Source of the DNA: Kordia algicida
GTDB lineage: Bacteria > Bacteroidota > Bacteroidia > Flavobacteriales > Flavobacteriaceae
Assembly (NCBI RefSeq): GCF_051013375.1
Contig: NZ_CP142125.1
Reading direction: 5' to 3' (one strand)
Length of the DNA: 64,000 bases
Under the pieces are notes generated by a model, which was given only the letters and a program-made list of their open reading frames with translations, was not told the origin of the DNA and made no database searches. The position numbers and the translations under genes were made by a program. Positions 1-8,694 of this stretch are shown here, one piece after another; the stretch's first letter is position 1, and every line of letters begins with the position of its first letter.

Positions 1-1
1 T

Positions 2-1063
2 GAAAAACACGGTGTAAACGGAGAAGTTGTCATTGCAGATAATGGAAGTACAGATGGTTCGCAAGCCATTGCAGAAAAACTCAATGCACGAGTAGTTCCT
101 GTTGCTGAAAAAGGCTATGGAAATGCACTAAAAGGCGGTATCAAAGCAGCGAAAGGAACATATGTAATTATGGGCGATGCGGACGACAGCTACGATTTTT
201 CTTCGCTCGAATTATTCCTAGAAAAGCTACGCGAAGGGCATGATTTAGTCATGGGAAATCGCTTTAAAGGCGGCATCAAAAAAGGTGCGATGCCATTTTT
301 ACACAAATACTTGGGAAATCCAGTATTGTCATTTATTGGAAGATTATTTTTCAATATAAAAATTGGAGATTTTCATTGTGGCTTACGCGGATTTTCCAAA
401 GAAGCATTTCATAAAATGAACCTCAATACTACGGGAATGGAATTTGCTTCGGAAATGATTGTAAAATCGAAACTCAACGGACTAACGTTTGCAGAAGTTC
501 CCACCATATTACATCCAGATGGACGCACACGTCCGCCACACTTAAACACATGGAGCGATGGCTGGCGACACTTGCGTTTCTTACTATTATACAGTCCGCG
601 ATGGTTATTTTTATATCCTGCATTTCTGCTGATAATTGTCGGCATTATCCTATCGGGAATTCTTATAGTAAAACCGTTGGATTTTGGCGGAATCATCTTT
701 GATGTACACACCTTATTATACACCGCGAGTTTTGTCATCATTGGATTTCAGTTTTTAATGTTTTACGGATTGACGAAAGTTTTTGCGGTAGAAAATGGAT
801 TGTTGCCCAAAAGTGATCGTTATCACAAACTATTCAACTATTTCAATCTGGAAAAAGGGTTGATTGTTGGTTTTTTAACCTTAGTTGTTGGAATTTATCT
901 CAGCGTTCACGGATTATTAGCTTGGAAAGCGACAAGTTTTAGCGATTTAGATCCTGCGGAAACATTACGTATTATTGTTCCTGCGGTTTTTACGATCATG
1001 TTAGGATTGCAAATAATTCTCTTTAGCTTTTTCTTTAGTATTTTAGGCTTAAAAAAGAAGTGA
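2..1063 (+). CDS. Family 2 glycosyltransferase with C-terminal membrane helices (5' end outside window)
   Basis: The frame is open from base 2, so the N-terminus lies left of the window; an internal ATG at 170 is not the real start. The visible part begins inside a GT-A fold: a V-I-A-D-N-G-S-T-D stretch, then G-D-A-D-D-S-Y-D, which fits the metal-binding DXD site of GT2 enzymes. The C-terminal third holds about four hydrophobic helices, as in membrane-anchored polyprenyl-phosphate glycosyltransferases. It probably moves a sugar onto a lipid carrier or a surface glycan at the inner membrane. Its stop codon is one base from the stop of the convergent glycosyltransferase. The sugar donor and acceptor cannot be told. 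Confidence 0.85.
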   Translation, partial: EKHGVNGEVVIADNGSTDGSQAIAEKLNARVVPVAEKGYGNALKGGIKAAKGTYVIMGDADDSYDFSSLELFLEKLREGHDLVMGNRFKGGIKKGAMPFLHKYLGNPVLSFIGRLFFNIKIGDFHCGLRGFSKEAFHKMNLNTTGMEFASEMIVKSKLNGLTFAEVPTILHPDGRTRPPHLNTWSDGWRHLRFLLLYSPRWLFLYPAFLLIIVGIILSGILIVKPLDFGGIIFDVHTLLYTASFVIIGFQFLMFYGLTKVFAVENGLLPKSDRYHKLFNYFNLEKGLIVGFLTLVVGIYLSVHGLLAWKATSFSDLDPAETLRIIVPAVFTIMLGLQIILFSFFFSILGLKKK

Positions 1064-1064
1064 T

Positions 1065-1787
1065 TTAGCTTCTAAAAGCACCATATTTTAAAATACAATA
1101 AATAGCTCGTACGCCATCTTTCCAATTGATTTTCTTTCCTTCTTCGTATGTACGTCCGTAATAGGAAATACCAACTTCGTAGATTCTAATTTTCGGAACT
1201 CTTGATATTTTTGCAGTAATTTCAGGCTCAAAACCAAAACGTTTTTCCTTTAATTTGATGTTTTGAATAATAGCTGTTTTAAACATTTTATAGCATGTTT
1301 CCATATCTGTCAAATTCAAATTGGTAAACATATTTGATAAAAATGTTAAAAATTTATTTCCGATAGTGTGCCAAAAAAACAAGACTCTATGCGGATTATT
1401 TCCCATAAATCGCGAACCATATACAACATCTGCATAACCATTTACAATAGGTCTTAGTAAATCGTTATATTCTTGCGGATCGTATTCTAAATCAGCATCT
1501 TGAATTACCAAACAATCACCTGTAGCTTTGCTGATTCCGGTGTGTAACGCAGCTCCTTTTCCGGTATTAACTTTCTGTTTGAAGAATTGAATATTCGCCG
1601 AAGGATTGGCATTCATATATTGACGAATTTTAGCTTCGGTAGCATCCGTTGAACAATCATCTACAATAATAATTTCCTTCTCAATATTCTGTATTAAAAT
1701 GACCTCTTGAACTTTTGTCAAAATTTGGCAAATAGTTGCAGCTTCATTATACGCAGGAATTATGATAGAAATTTTTTGTACAGTCAT
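1065..1787 (-). CDS. Family 2 glycosyltransferase, DPM1-like
   Basis: This 240-residue protein has a classic GT2 start (I-S-I-I-I-P-A-Y-N-E-A) and a D-A-D-L-E-Y-D site that fits the DXD motif of dolichyl- or polyprenyl-phosphate mannose synthases. It has no obvious membrane helices, so it is probably a soluble or peripheral enzyme making a lipid-linked sugar. I chose the ATG at 1787 because it puts the first beta strand right after the start; an in-frame ATG at 1820 would add eleven residues of poor quality. It converges on the other GT2 gene with a one-base gap. The exact substrate is unknown. Confidence 0.85.
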   Translation of the reverse strand: MTVQKISIIIPAYNEAATICQILTKVQEVILIQNIEKEIIIVDDCSTDATEAKIRQYMNANPSANIQFFKQKVNTGKGAALHTGISKATGDCLVIQDADLEYDPQEYNDLLRPIVNGYADVVYGSRFMGNNPHRVLFFWHTIGNKFLTFLSNMFTNLNLTDMETCYKMFKTAIIQNIKLKEKRFGFEPEITAKISRVPKIRIYEVGISYYGRTYEEGKKINWKDGVRAIYCILKYGAFRS

Positions 1788-1873
1788 CAGGTTCGTTTCT
1801 GAGCATCTAAATGCAAGCACTCAGATTTTCAACTTCTAAAATATGACTTTATTTTTTAATTGACAATCAATTG

Positions 1874-4234
1874 TTAAAACTCCAATCGTACCATAAAATT
1901 AGGCGTTCTTCCCAACGAAATTTTATCAATAGTTCGCAATTGAAATTCGGCATTTTCTGTGTTTAGAATAACACGGTAATTTCGGTTCAATATATTCTTC
2001 TGATTGTATATATTCAACAACGAAAATCCAAAAGAAGCCTTTAGGTTATTATTTTTAAAAGGTTTTAGTTCATACTTCGCTGAGAAATCCAAACGATGAT
2101 AAGGTTGCAAACGTTCCCCATTTCGTTCGCCATACACAATAGCAATATTGTCCGCATTGTCACCTTCCAAACCTGTTGCGAAGGTATACGGACGCGAAGT
2201 TCGGTAACGCCAGCCAAGTGATAATTCCAAAGCGCCAAATTTCGCCGATTGTACCAAAGACAAATAATGGCGAATGTCAAAATTACCCGCAAAAGCATTG
2301 GTATTGTTTAAATTATCAAACTGAAAATCGTTTCGTGTTAGTGCATAACTTACCAAACTTGTAAAATTATAGAAGCGTTTTTTGACCAAAACATCCAAAC
2401 CTGTAATGGTACTTTCGCCAACAGAAAGCGTGTTGCTTTCTTCTTCAAAACCTCTGGAAAGTGTTGTTAAATTATTAATTTTTTTATAATACGCTTCTGC
2501 ATCAATATTCCAAGAATTGTACTGAAAAGTTCCACCAAAACTTACTTGTTCACTTTGTAATACGGGAATTGTAGTATCGTTTGCAGCAACCCAAACTTGA
2601 TTTTCCAACCCAAAAGTTTCTGTTTCAAATTCTATAATCTGACTTATAAATTGATATTGACGTTCCGCAGAAAAAGTCAAGTTAAATTGTTCATTCAGCT
2701 TTTTAGAAATGTGAATTCTTGGTTCAAAAAAGAAATTGCCAAGTTCTGTAGCATAACTTCCGCGAATGCCTGTAAAAACGTTCCAATCACGAAACTTAAA
2801 ATGATGTTCGCCAAAAATAGCGTGAATGGTATTTTTAGAATTTTCAGAAGTAATAAAAAAGTCAGGATCAAAAATAACATCCGATTGTTTTCCGATGGTA
2901 TAATCTAATTCATTGCGAATCAGCTCATAACCGCCAACGAAAAAATGCTTCTTATTGAGTTGATATTCCGATTGAAAATGCAGTCCGATTTCGGTTACTT
3001 TATTCTTTTTCACGGTTTCATAATCAAACAAATTTGACAACAATTCTTCGCCGACATATTCAAAATTATAACGAGAAGCTGTCACGCTTAATTCCGTTGC
3101 AAGTTTTGAAGTCCAATCATTTTTCCATGTTGCGCCAATTCCACGATTGTTGATGAATAAATCATCTTTAGTTCGTTGATTAATCTCATCAAACTTTGAT
3201 TCAAAATCAAGTTCATTTTTAGAAAAAATTGAACTTACAGTCAACTGACTATTTTTAGAAAGATTGGCAATGATTTTAGCTGTAAAATCTACAAAATAAT
3301 AGCTATTATTTGTTTGCGAAAGTACATCACTAAAGGTTTCGTTGTTATCAGTAATTTTTGTGTTTTGAAAAATTTGCTCTGAAAATTCGTCAAATGTAAC
3401 CGTTTCAAACGCATCCGAATACGAGCGACGAAAGGAAGTGATAACCGCTACGTCTTCGCCAATTGGTTGCTGTACAAACGCATCGACATAAATCATATTT
3501 GCGCCCAATCCGACAATGGTTTTCTTAGGAATTTTGGAAAGCGATTGAATGTCAATAACACCCGAAATATGATTTCCGTAGCGTGCAGCAGCAGCATTTT
3601 TATAAATTTTTACATTTTCGATTACATACGGATTAAAAGACGAAATCATTCCAAAAAAATGATCGTATTGATACATTTTAATATGATCCCACAAAATCAA
3701 ATTTTGGTCAGGAGTTCCACCACGAATATTCAATCCTGTTGAGGTTTCGTCTGGACTTTGAATGCCTGGAATTAACTGTACACTTTGCAATACATCTGGC
3801 TCCACAAAACCTGGCAACACTTGAAAATCTTTGGGAATTGCTTCAATGGCGCCATCTATATTTTTAGAAAAACCTGTTGTTAAATATTCAGAAATGATAA
3901 CTTTATCTAAATCAATTATACGTTCTTTTAACGTTTTTTGCTGCTTTTTACGAACTTTTAGCACATACGTTTTTGCCGTAATTTTTTGAAAAGATAAATT
4001 CGTTTGGCGTGAAATTGCTTTTAAATTTCCAGACAGTGTTGGCGGAATTTTTTTAAGTGTGATAAACTTTCCCTGAACAATTTTTGAGTTGTATGAAATG
4101 CTAATATCGTAGCGTTCTTCAATATCAGTGAGTACTTTTTTAAGTGGCGTATTGTCATAAGCCGTTGTACGTTCTTGCGAATGCAATGCTTGGAAACATA
4201 TAAGTAAAATATAAACTAAATATGCTTTTTTCAT
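1874..4234 (-). CDS. TonB-dependent outer-membrane receptor with STN signalling domain
   Basis: The 786-residue protein has a signal peptide (about 1-19, cut near H-S-Q), then an STN-type domain (about 20-95) that in FecA-like transducers contacts the anti-sigma factor, then a plug (about 125-235) and a long beta-barrel ending in a C-terminal Phe. The plug carries N-I-R-G-G-T-P-D-Q, typical of Bacteroidota receptors. It should import a bulky ligand across the outer membrane using TonB energy and report occupancy to the FecR protein next door. Its ATG directly follows the FecR stop codon, so the two are translationally linked. The ligand is unknown; siderophores, peptides and sugars are all possible. 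Confidence 0.9.
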   Translation of the reverse strand: MKKAYLVYILLICFQALHSQERTTAYDNTPLKKVLTDIEERYDISISYNSKIVQGKFITLKKIPPTLSGNLKAISRQTNLSFQKITAKTYVLKVRKKQQKTLKERIIDLDKVIISEYLTTGFSKNIDGAIEAIPKDFQVLPGFVEPDVLQSVQLIPGIQSPDETSTGLNIRGGTPDQNLILWDHIKMYQYDHFFGMISSFNPYVIENVKIYKNAAAARYGNHISGVIDIQSLSKIPKKTIVGLGANMIYVDAFVQQPIGEDVAVITSFRRSYSDAFETVTFDEFSEQIFQNTKITDNNETFSDVLSQTNNSYYFVDFTAKIIANLSKNSQLTVSSIFSKNELDFESKFDEINQRTKDDLFINNRGIGATWKNDWTSKLATELSVTASRYNFEYVGEELLSNLFDYETVKKNKVTEIGLHFQSEYQLNKKHFFVGGYELIRNELDYTIGKQSDVIFDPDFFITSENSKNTIHAIFGEHHFKFRDWNVFTGIRGSYATELGNFFFEPRIHISKKLNEQFNLTFSAERQYQFISQIIEFETETFGLENQVWVAANDTTIPVLQSEQVSFGGTFQYNSWNIDAEAYYKKINNLTTLSRGFEEESNTLSVGESTITGLDVLVKKRFYNFTSLVSYALTRNDFQFDNLNNTNAFAGNFDIRHYLSLVQSAKFGALELSLGWRYRTSRPYTFATGLEGDNADNIAIVYGERNGERLQPYHRLDFSAKYELKPFKNNNLKASFGFSLLNIYNQKNILNRNYRVILNTENAEFQLRTIDKISLGRTPNFMVRLEF

Positions 4235-5143
4235 TTACCTTTTTGAGAGCGTCACTACGTTATCATTCAATGTGTAATCAATATCCATTGCTTCAAAAAC
4301 TGTTTGTAATGCAACAGCACGATTGTTGTTGGTAAAGCGTCCTGTAAAACGTTCTTTGGTGAAACTTTCGGTGTTTTTTATTTGAAGTTGATATTGATTT
4401 TCTAAAGCTTCAATGACTTCCGATAATGGTGTTTCCATAAAAGAACTTTGCCCTGAAAGCCAATTTTTTTCTGTAGTGTCAAATGTCCAATTGCTAACAA
4501 CATTTTGATACGTTCGTACAGCTTTTCCTTTGGTTAAAATATGTTCAGCTTTTGCTGTATTTATTACATTTACCTTTCCTGAGTAGCATTGTACTTCAAA
4601 GAAATCTTCGTTAGTATTTACATTAAATGTTGTTCCTAAAACTTGTACACTTCCTTCTTTTGTAATAACCGTAAACGTAGCACCTTTTGTAACTTTAAAA
4701 TAGGCTTCTCCATCTAGATGCAATGTTCGATTATTATTCCAGTTGTCTTTATCGTAAAATACCGTTGATTTTGCATTTAAAGTAACTTCTGAACCATCAG
4801 GAAGATTTACAGCAAGTTGTTGTCCAAAATCTGTTTCAAAACTTGTATTTGAAGTTTTCATAAAAAAGTAAAATCCAAACAACAAAACCAATGAAGCCGC
4901 AACAGCATACACATAGCGTAAGTTAAGCTTTCTCACCTTTGGTTGTGTTGCTATTTTCTCTTTGATTTTAGCCAAAGCAGTAGCTTCATCATACGCAGGA
5001 TCGCTTAATTTTTCCGTTGCGCTGATAATTTTAGCATAGGCTTTGTAATCTTCTGATTGTTCAAAAGCATGCTGTTCTTCTGGAGTCAATTCTCCACTAA
5101 GCCATTTTGCTATGTCTATTTCGTTATTTTTTTCACTATTCAT
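4235..5143 (-). CDS. FecR-family anti-sigma factor
   Basis: The 302-residue protein has a cytoplasmic N-terminal segment (I-A-K-W-L-S-G-E-L-T), one membrane helix near residues 79-97, a periplasmic FecR domain (about 105-205; V-N-L-P-D-G-S-E-V-T-L-N-A typical) and a C-terminal STN-like DUF4974 domain (P-L-S-E-V-I-E-A-L-E-N-Q-Y). It should hold the ECF sigma factor inactive until the TonB receptor signals ligand. It lies between the sigma gene and the receptor gene. A strong candidate sigma-dependent promoter lies just upstream, giving a leader of only about ten bases. Confidence 0.92.
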   Translation of the reverse strand: MNSEKNNEIDIAKWLSGELTPEEQHAFEQSEDYKAYAKIISATEKLSDPAYDEATALAKIKEKIATQPKVRKLNLRYVYAVAASLVLLFGFYFFMKTSNTSFETDFGQQLAVNLPDGSEVTLNAKSTVFYDKDNWNNNRTLHLDGEAYFKVTKGATFTVITKEGSVQVLGTTFNVNTNEDFFEVQCYSGKVNVINTAKAEHILTKGKAVRTYQNVVSNWTFDTTEKNWLSGQSSFMETPLSEVIEALENQYQLQIKNTESFTKERFTGRFTNNNRAVALQTVFEAMDIDYTLNDNVVTLSKR

Positions 5144-5158
5144 GATGTCTCACTTATC

Positions 5159-5192
5159 TTATAGACAACTCAAAAGTTGCTTACCCTACCTT
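5159..5192 (-). promoter_or_regulatory. Candidate ECF sigma promoter for fecR-receptor unit
   Basis: Read on the minus strand: AAGGTAGGG at 5192-5184, a 12-base spacer, then GAGTTGTCTATAA at 5171-5159. The same two blocks with exactly the same spacer length occur at 5818-5851 on the plus strand, upstream of the divergent lipoprotein. The spacer sequences differ, so only the two boxes are conserved, as expected for a -35/-10 pair. It sits between the sigma stop codon and the fecR start. Confidence 0.7.
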
Positions 5193-5193
5193 T

Positions 5194-5703
5194 TTAAATA
5201 TCACCAATTTCTTTTCTGAGCGTTTTCAGTGCATTCCGCATACGCTTTTCAACAGCTTTTTTTGAAATATCGAGAAAAACAGCAATTTCTGCATAGGTTT
5301 TTTTGTCAATTCGATTCAGCAAAAATACTTCGCGTTGTTTTTCAGATAAACCGGCAATGGCATTTTCTAATTTGGTTAAAAATTCTTTTTCTTCTAATAA
5401 AAACTCCGGACTTTCCACATCGACTTCCGACTTTTTCGTTTGTTGATGTTGTAGCACAATTTTCTGATGTTTTACGACATTCAAAAAAGCATTATTGGCA
5501 ACTCTTTTCAAAAAGAATAAAGCGTTTGCAAACGGAATCTTTTTACAATTATTCCACAACTTAATATAAGCTTCTTGTACTAAGTCTTCCGCCAAATTTT
5601 CATCACCACATTTATAGTAAATATAGTTACGCAACGTTCTAGAATGCTGCTTAAAAAGCGCATCAAAATGTTGAGACTCACAAACTGATTTTTTAGGCTT
5701 CAA
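5194..5703 (-). CDS. ECF-type RNA polymerase sigma factor
   Basis: The 169-residue protein has sigma region 2 (about 15-80, including A-E-D-L-V-Q-E-A-Y-I-K-L-W) and region 4 (about 110-165, L-S-E-K-Q-R-E-V-F-L-L and a Y-A-E-I-A helix-turn-helix). Together with the neighbouring fecR and TonB receptor it forms the standard Bacteroidota cell-surface signalling unit. It should direct polymerase to the two matching promoters described here. No copy of that promoter lies upstream of the sigma gene itself. A TACCTTTG box at 5823-5816 might serve it, overlapping the -35 block of the divergent promoter, but that would leave a leader of over 100 bases. Confidence 0.93.
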   Translation of the reverse strand: MKPKKSVCESQHFDALFKQHSRTLRNYIYYKCGDENLAEDLVQEAYIKLWNNCKKIPFANALFFLKRVANNAFLNVVKHQKIVLQHQQTKKSEVDVESPEFLLEEKEFLTKLENAIAGLSEKQREVFLLNRIDKKTYAEIAVFLDISKKAVEKRMRNALKTLRKEIGDI

Positions 5704-5817
5704 TGTGTTGAAAGTTATCTTGTAAATTTATTCGAATCAAAAGTATAGAAAAAATTATAATCACTAAAGCTCTGAAAATCAGTAAAATAAAAAATATTTT
5801 TTAAATTTTATTTTGCA

Positions 5818-5851
5818 AAGGTAGGGCGCAATGCAATCGAGTTGTCTATAA
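5818..5851 (+). promoter_or_regulatory. Candidate ECF sigma promoter for the repeat lipoprotein
   Basis: AAGGTAGGG at 5818-5826, a 12-base spacer, and GAGTTGTCTATAA at 5839-5851 match the site upstream of fecR in both boxes and in spacing. The lipoprotein start is 40 bases downstream. This puts the lipoprotein in the regulon of the adjacent sigma factor. Confidence 0.7.
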
Positions 5852-5890
5852 TTTGTAAACCCAAAAACAAACAATCTAAATTAAATATTT

Positions 5891-6775
5891 ATGAAAAAGT
5901 TTCTAAAATTCTCACTCATCCTAGCACTTGCTATTTTTACATTTTCTTGTAGTAACGACAATACAGATGTAATTCCCGAAGAAGAAAGTACAGTAGTAAA
6001 CGCTACTTTGAAAGCAAACTTAACAACGTATGCAAGAACAGCAACGACTACTAATCAAGCTGAAAATGTATTTGAAAATAACAATGAAAATAGCGATTCA
6101 ATTGATAGCTGTTTTACTCTAAATTATCCGTATACAGTTACTAACGGTACTGATAATGTTGTTGTAAACAACGATCAAGAAGCAGAAGCATATGCAAACT
6201 TAGGATATATGCCAGCATTTCCGTTAACCATTACAATGGCAGACGGAAACGTAGTAACAGTTGCAGACGAATTTGAACTTTTTCAAGTTTTGGAAGACTG
6301 TATAGGTGGCGATATTGATCCTATTGGAAACGATTGTTTTGAATTTAACTTCCCATTAACCGTGGAAACAATAGATGGAGCAACAGTAGTTGTAAACGAT
6401 GAATTTGAATTATTTTCTGTTGAAGATGCCATCGGTTTTGCATACCCAATTACTGTAACGGTAGGAAATGATATTGTAACTATAAACAGTGATGCAGATT
6501 TTGATGCTTTATATAACGATTGCTATGATATTGAACCATGTGATGATTGCGGAACAATCTGTTTTGAAATCGTATTCCCTTTAACGTTGGTAGATGATAG
6601 CGGAAACGTAACAACGGTAAACGATGAAGACGAATTTTTTACATACTTAGATGGTTTAGCAGACGATGCATTCTTTACAATTACTTATCCAATGACTATT
6701 GAGTATGAAGATGGTACGCAAGCAACAATTAATAGTGATGATGAATTAACAGCAGCATTTGACGCTTGTAATTAA
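5891..6775 (+). CDS. Acidic repeat lipoprotein, probable ECF regulon member
   Basis: The 294-residue protein starts with a lipoprotein signal (F-T-F-S-C, lipid cysteine about residue 20). The rest is very acidic and made of six related units of about 40 residues, each with an aromatic-Pro-x-Thr core (YPYTV, FPLTI, FPLTV, YPITV, FPLTL, YPMTI), a D/N-G turn and a (V/I)-N-D/S-D-(E/D) segment. Several cysteines punctuate the units. It should be anchored to a membrane, perhaps on the cell surface. I do not recognise a catalytic family. The shared promoter suggests it works with the TonB receptor, for example in binding ligand, but this is inference. Confidence 0.8.
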   Translation: MKKFLKFSLILALAIFTFSCSNDNTDVIPEEESTVVNATLKANLTTYARTATTTNQAENVFENNNENSDSIDSCFTLNYPYTVTNGTDNVVVNNDQEAEAYANLGYMPAFPLTITMADGNVVTVADEFELFQVLEDCIGGDIDPIGNDCFEFNFPLTVETIDGATVVVNDEFELFSVEDAIGFAYPITVTVGNDIVTINSDADFDALYNDCYDIEPCDDCGTICFEIVFPLTLVDDSGNVTTVNDEDEFFTYLDGLADDAFFTITYPMTIEYEDGTQATINSDDELTAAFDACN

Positions 6776-6845
6776 TAGCGTTTAGTTACGACGACATTAC
6801 TAACAATACGTTTTTAAGCCAACGTAAAGTTCTTAATTACTCACC

Positions 6846-6880
6846 AAAACCCTTGTTTCAACAGAAGCAAGGGTTTTATT
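6846..6880 (+). terminator. Intrinsic terminator after the repeat lipoprotein
   Basis: A perfect AAAACCCTTG / CAAGGGTTTT stem (6846-6855 with 6868-6877), extended inward by further pairs around a short loop, followed by a T-rich run. The A-rich 5' arm means it could also work on the minus strand. Confidence 0.8.
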
Positions 6881-6904
6881 TGCTATGAATTGAATGATAA
6901 AACA

Positions 6905-7120
6905 ATGAAGTATAAATTCCCTAAAAAACGATTATTGATCTTTTTTCTGGTATTGGTGGTTTTATGTTGGATTTTGTTTCAGGATAAAATTCAAACTATT
7001 GGAGACAATTCTGTAAAAGTGATTGAATCTTTTTCGTTAGTTATTGGAACCTCTGTAGCTATAGCGATTACAGTCAAAATAATTATGAATAGTAAAAAGA
7101 ACAAAGAGAAAAAGAAGTAG
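6905..7120 (+). CDS. Small two-helix membrane protein of unknown function
   Basis: A 71-residue protein with a basic N-terminus (K-Y-K-F-P-K-K-R), a strong hydrophobic helix (about 10-27), a short linker, a second helix (about 41-60) and a lysine-rich tail. I use the ATG at 6905; an upstream TTG at 6890 would add five residues. It stands alone behind a terminator. I recognise no family. Confidence 0.55.
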   Translation: MKYKFPKKRLLIFFLVLVVLCWILFQDKIQTIGDNSVKVIESFSLVIGTSVAIAITVKIIMNSKKNKEKKK

Positions 7121-7182
7121 TAAAACATAAATTTTATAAGAAGTCAAATTCTTTTCAGAACTTTACATTCAAAATAATTGCT

Positions 7183-7782
7183 ATGAATTCAGACGCCACA
7201 AAAGAATATTGGTCACAACGTTACAAAGATAACAGCACAGGTTGGGATATTGGTTCGCCATCTACACCATTAAAAACGTATATCGATCAATTAAAAGATA
7301 GAAATCTCAAAATTTTAATTCCAGGTGCAGGAAATGCGTATGAAGCCGAATATTTACTACAACAAGGATTTACAAACATTTATATTTTAGACATTTCTGA
7401 AATTCCACTGCAAGAATTTAAACAGCGAAATCCCGAATTTCCTTCAGATCGTTTGCTCTGTGATGATTTTTTTACACATAAAAACACGTATGATCTTATC
7501 ATTGAACAAACGTTCTTTTGTTCGTTTCCTCCGTTGCCAGAAACACGCGCACAATATGCAAAACACATGGCTGATTTACTAAATCCGAATGGGAAATTAG
7601 TGGGCTTGTGGTTTGATTTTCCATTAACCGATGATTTGGAAAAACGTCCGTTTGGTGGAAGCAAAGAAGAATATTTGGAATATTTTAAACCATATTTTGA
7701 CGTAAAAACATTTGAAAAAGCATACAACTCTATCGCGCCACGTGCAGGCAATGAACTTTTCGGAATTTTTATAAAAAGTTAA
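7183..7782 (+). CDS. SAM-dependent methyltransferase, TPMT-like
   Basis: The 199-residue protein begins with W-S-Q-R-Y-K-D-N-S-T-G-W-D-I-G, typical of the thiopurine S-methyltransferase family. It has the SAM-binding loop I-P-G-A-G-N-A-Y-E-A (about 45-54), an acidic residue ending the next strand (I-L-D-I) and D-L-I-I-E-Q-T-F-F-C as motif IV. It is a soluble, single-domain enzyme that probably methylates a small molecule, a thiol, halide or metalloid in other members. The substrate cannot be read from the sequence. It appears to be transcribed alone. Confidence 0.85.
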   Translation: MNSDATKEYWSQRYKDNSTGWDIGSPSTPLKTYIDQLKDRNLKILIPGAGNAYEAEYLLQQGFTNIYILDISEIPLQEFKQRNPEFPSDRLLCDDFFTHKNTYDLIIEQTFFCSFPPLPETRAQYAKHMADLLNPNGKLVGLWFDFPLTDDLEKRPFGGSKEEYLEYFKPYFDVKTFEKAYNSIAPRAGNELFGIFIKS

Positions 7783-7881
7783 AATCTGTTAAAAAAAGAA
7801 AGGACTTGTAATTAATTCGACAAATTCAGGAACTAATAAAAAAGTGACCCGAAAGGTTACTTGCAAGACCAATCTATTTTT

Positions 7882-8694
7882 ATGAAATTGATTCCATTAT
7901 TCTTGGTGATTTCCTTGTTGTTCGGTATAACAGCATGTGAAACTAACGAAAAAGAAACTTCCAAAACAACAAGCAAAGTTGTTGAAACTACTCAAATAGA
8001 AGACACAAAATCCGTAGATAAAGCCACCAAAATTTTGCAGGAAACCATTAAAGCACACGGTGGCACTTTGTACGATCAGGCGAATTACCAATTTGAATTT
8101 CGTGGAAAAACATTTCGTTTCAAAAATAACGGAAACGAATATAGATACGAGCTAGAAACTACAAAAGGCGGAACAAAAACACTTGATGTTCTTGAAAACG
8201 GAGACTTTTCACGCCAAGTGGACAATAAAGAAGTAACACTTTCCGAAAAAAAGAAAAACAGCGCAATTGGTTCGGTCAATTCCGTAATCTACTTTGCAAC
8301 TTTACCTCACAAATTAAAAGATGCCGCTGTAAACAAAGAGTTTGTAGCGGAAACCACAATTAAAGGACAAAAATACGATGTTTTAAAAATTACATTCAAT
8401 GAAGAAGGCGGTGGCGAAGATTATGATGATGAATACCATTATTGGATCAATCAAAAGACAAAAAAAATAGATTATTTGGCATACAACTACCAAGTAAATG
8501 ATGGTGGTGTTCGTTTTAGAAGCGCTTATAATAGACGTGTGGTTGATGGAATTACATTTCAAGATTATATCAATTACAAAGCCGAAGTTGCTACGCCACT
8601 AAAGGATTTGCCAGCATTATATGAAAGAGGAGAACTCAAAGAATTATCTAAAATAGAAACTCAAAAAGTAATCAATTTAAACAACAAGTCATGA
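7882..8694 (+). CDS. DUF6503-like lipoprotein
   Basis: The 270-residue protein starts with a lipoprotein signal (L-F-G-I-T-A-C). The ATG at 7882 is preferred over an in-frame TTG at 7861 because it starts the signal peptide directly. A linker rich in Thr, Lys and Glu is followed by a beta-rich domain (A-H-G-G-T-L-Y-D, F-E-F-R-G-K-T-F-R) that resembles DUF6503 proteins of Flavobacteriia. The biochemical role is unknown. Its last codons overlap the start of the DUF2911 gene by four bases, so the two are probably translated together. Confidence 0.7.
   Translation: MKLIPLFLVISLLFGITACETNEKETSKTTSKVVETTQIEDTKSVDKATKILQETIKAHGGTLYDQANYQFEFRGKTFRFKNNGNEYRYELETTKGGTKTLDVLENGDFSRQVDNKEVTLSEKKKNSAIGSVNSVIYFATLPHKLKDAAVNKEFVAETTIKGQKYDVLKITFNEEGGGEDYDDEYHYWINQKTKKIDYLAYNYQVNDGGVRFRSAYNRRVVDGITFQDYINYKAEVATPLKDLPALYERGELKELSKIETQKVINLNNKS

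Noticed and set aside
7843..7861. Hairpin AGTGACC/GGTTACT before the DUF6503-like gene as a terminator
   Set aside because: Stem of seven pairs with a G-U and no T-run; too weak to call.
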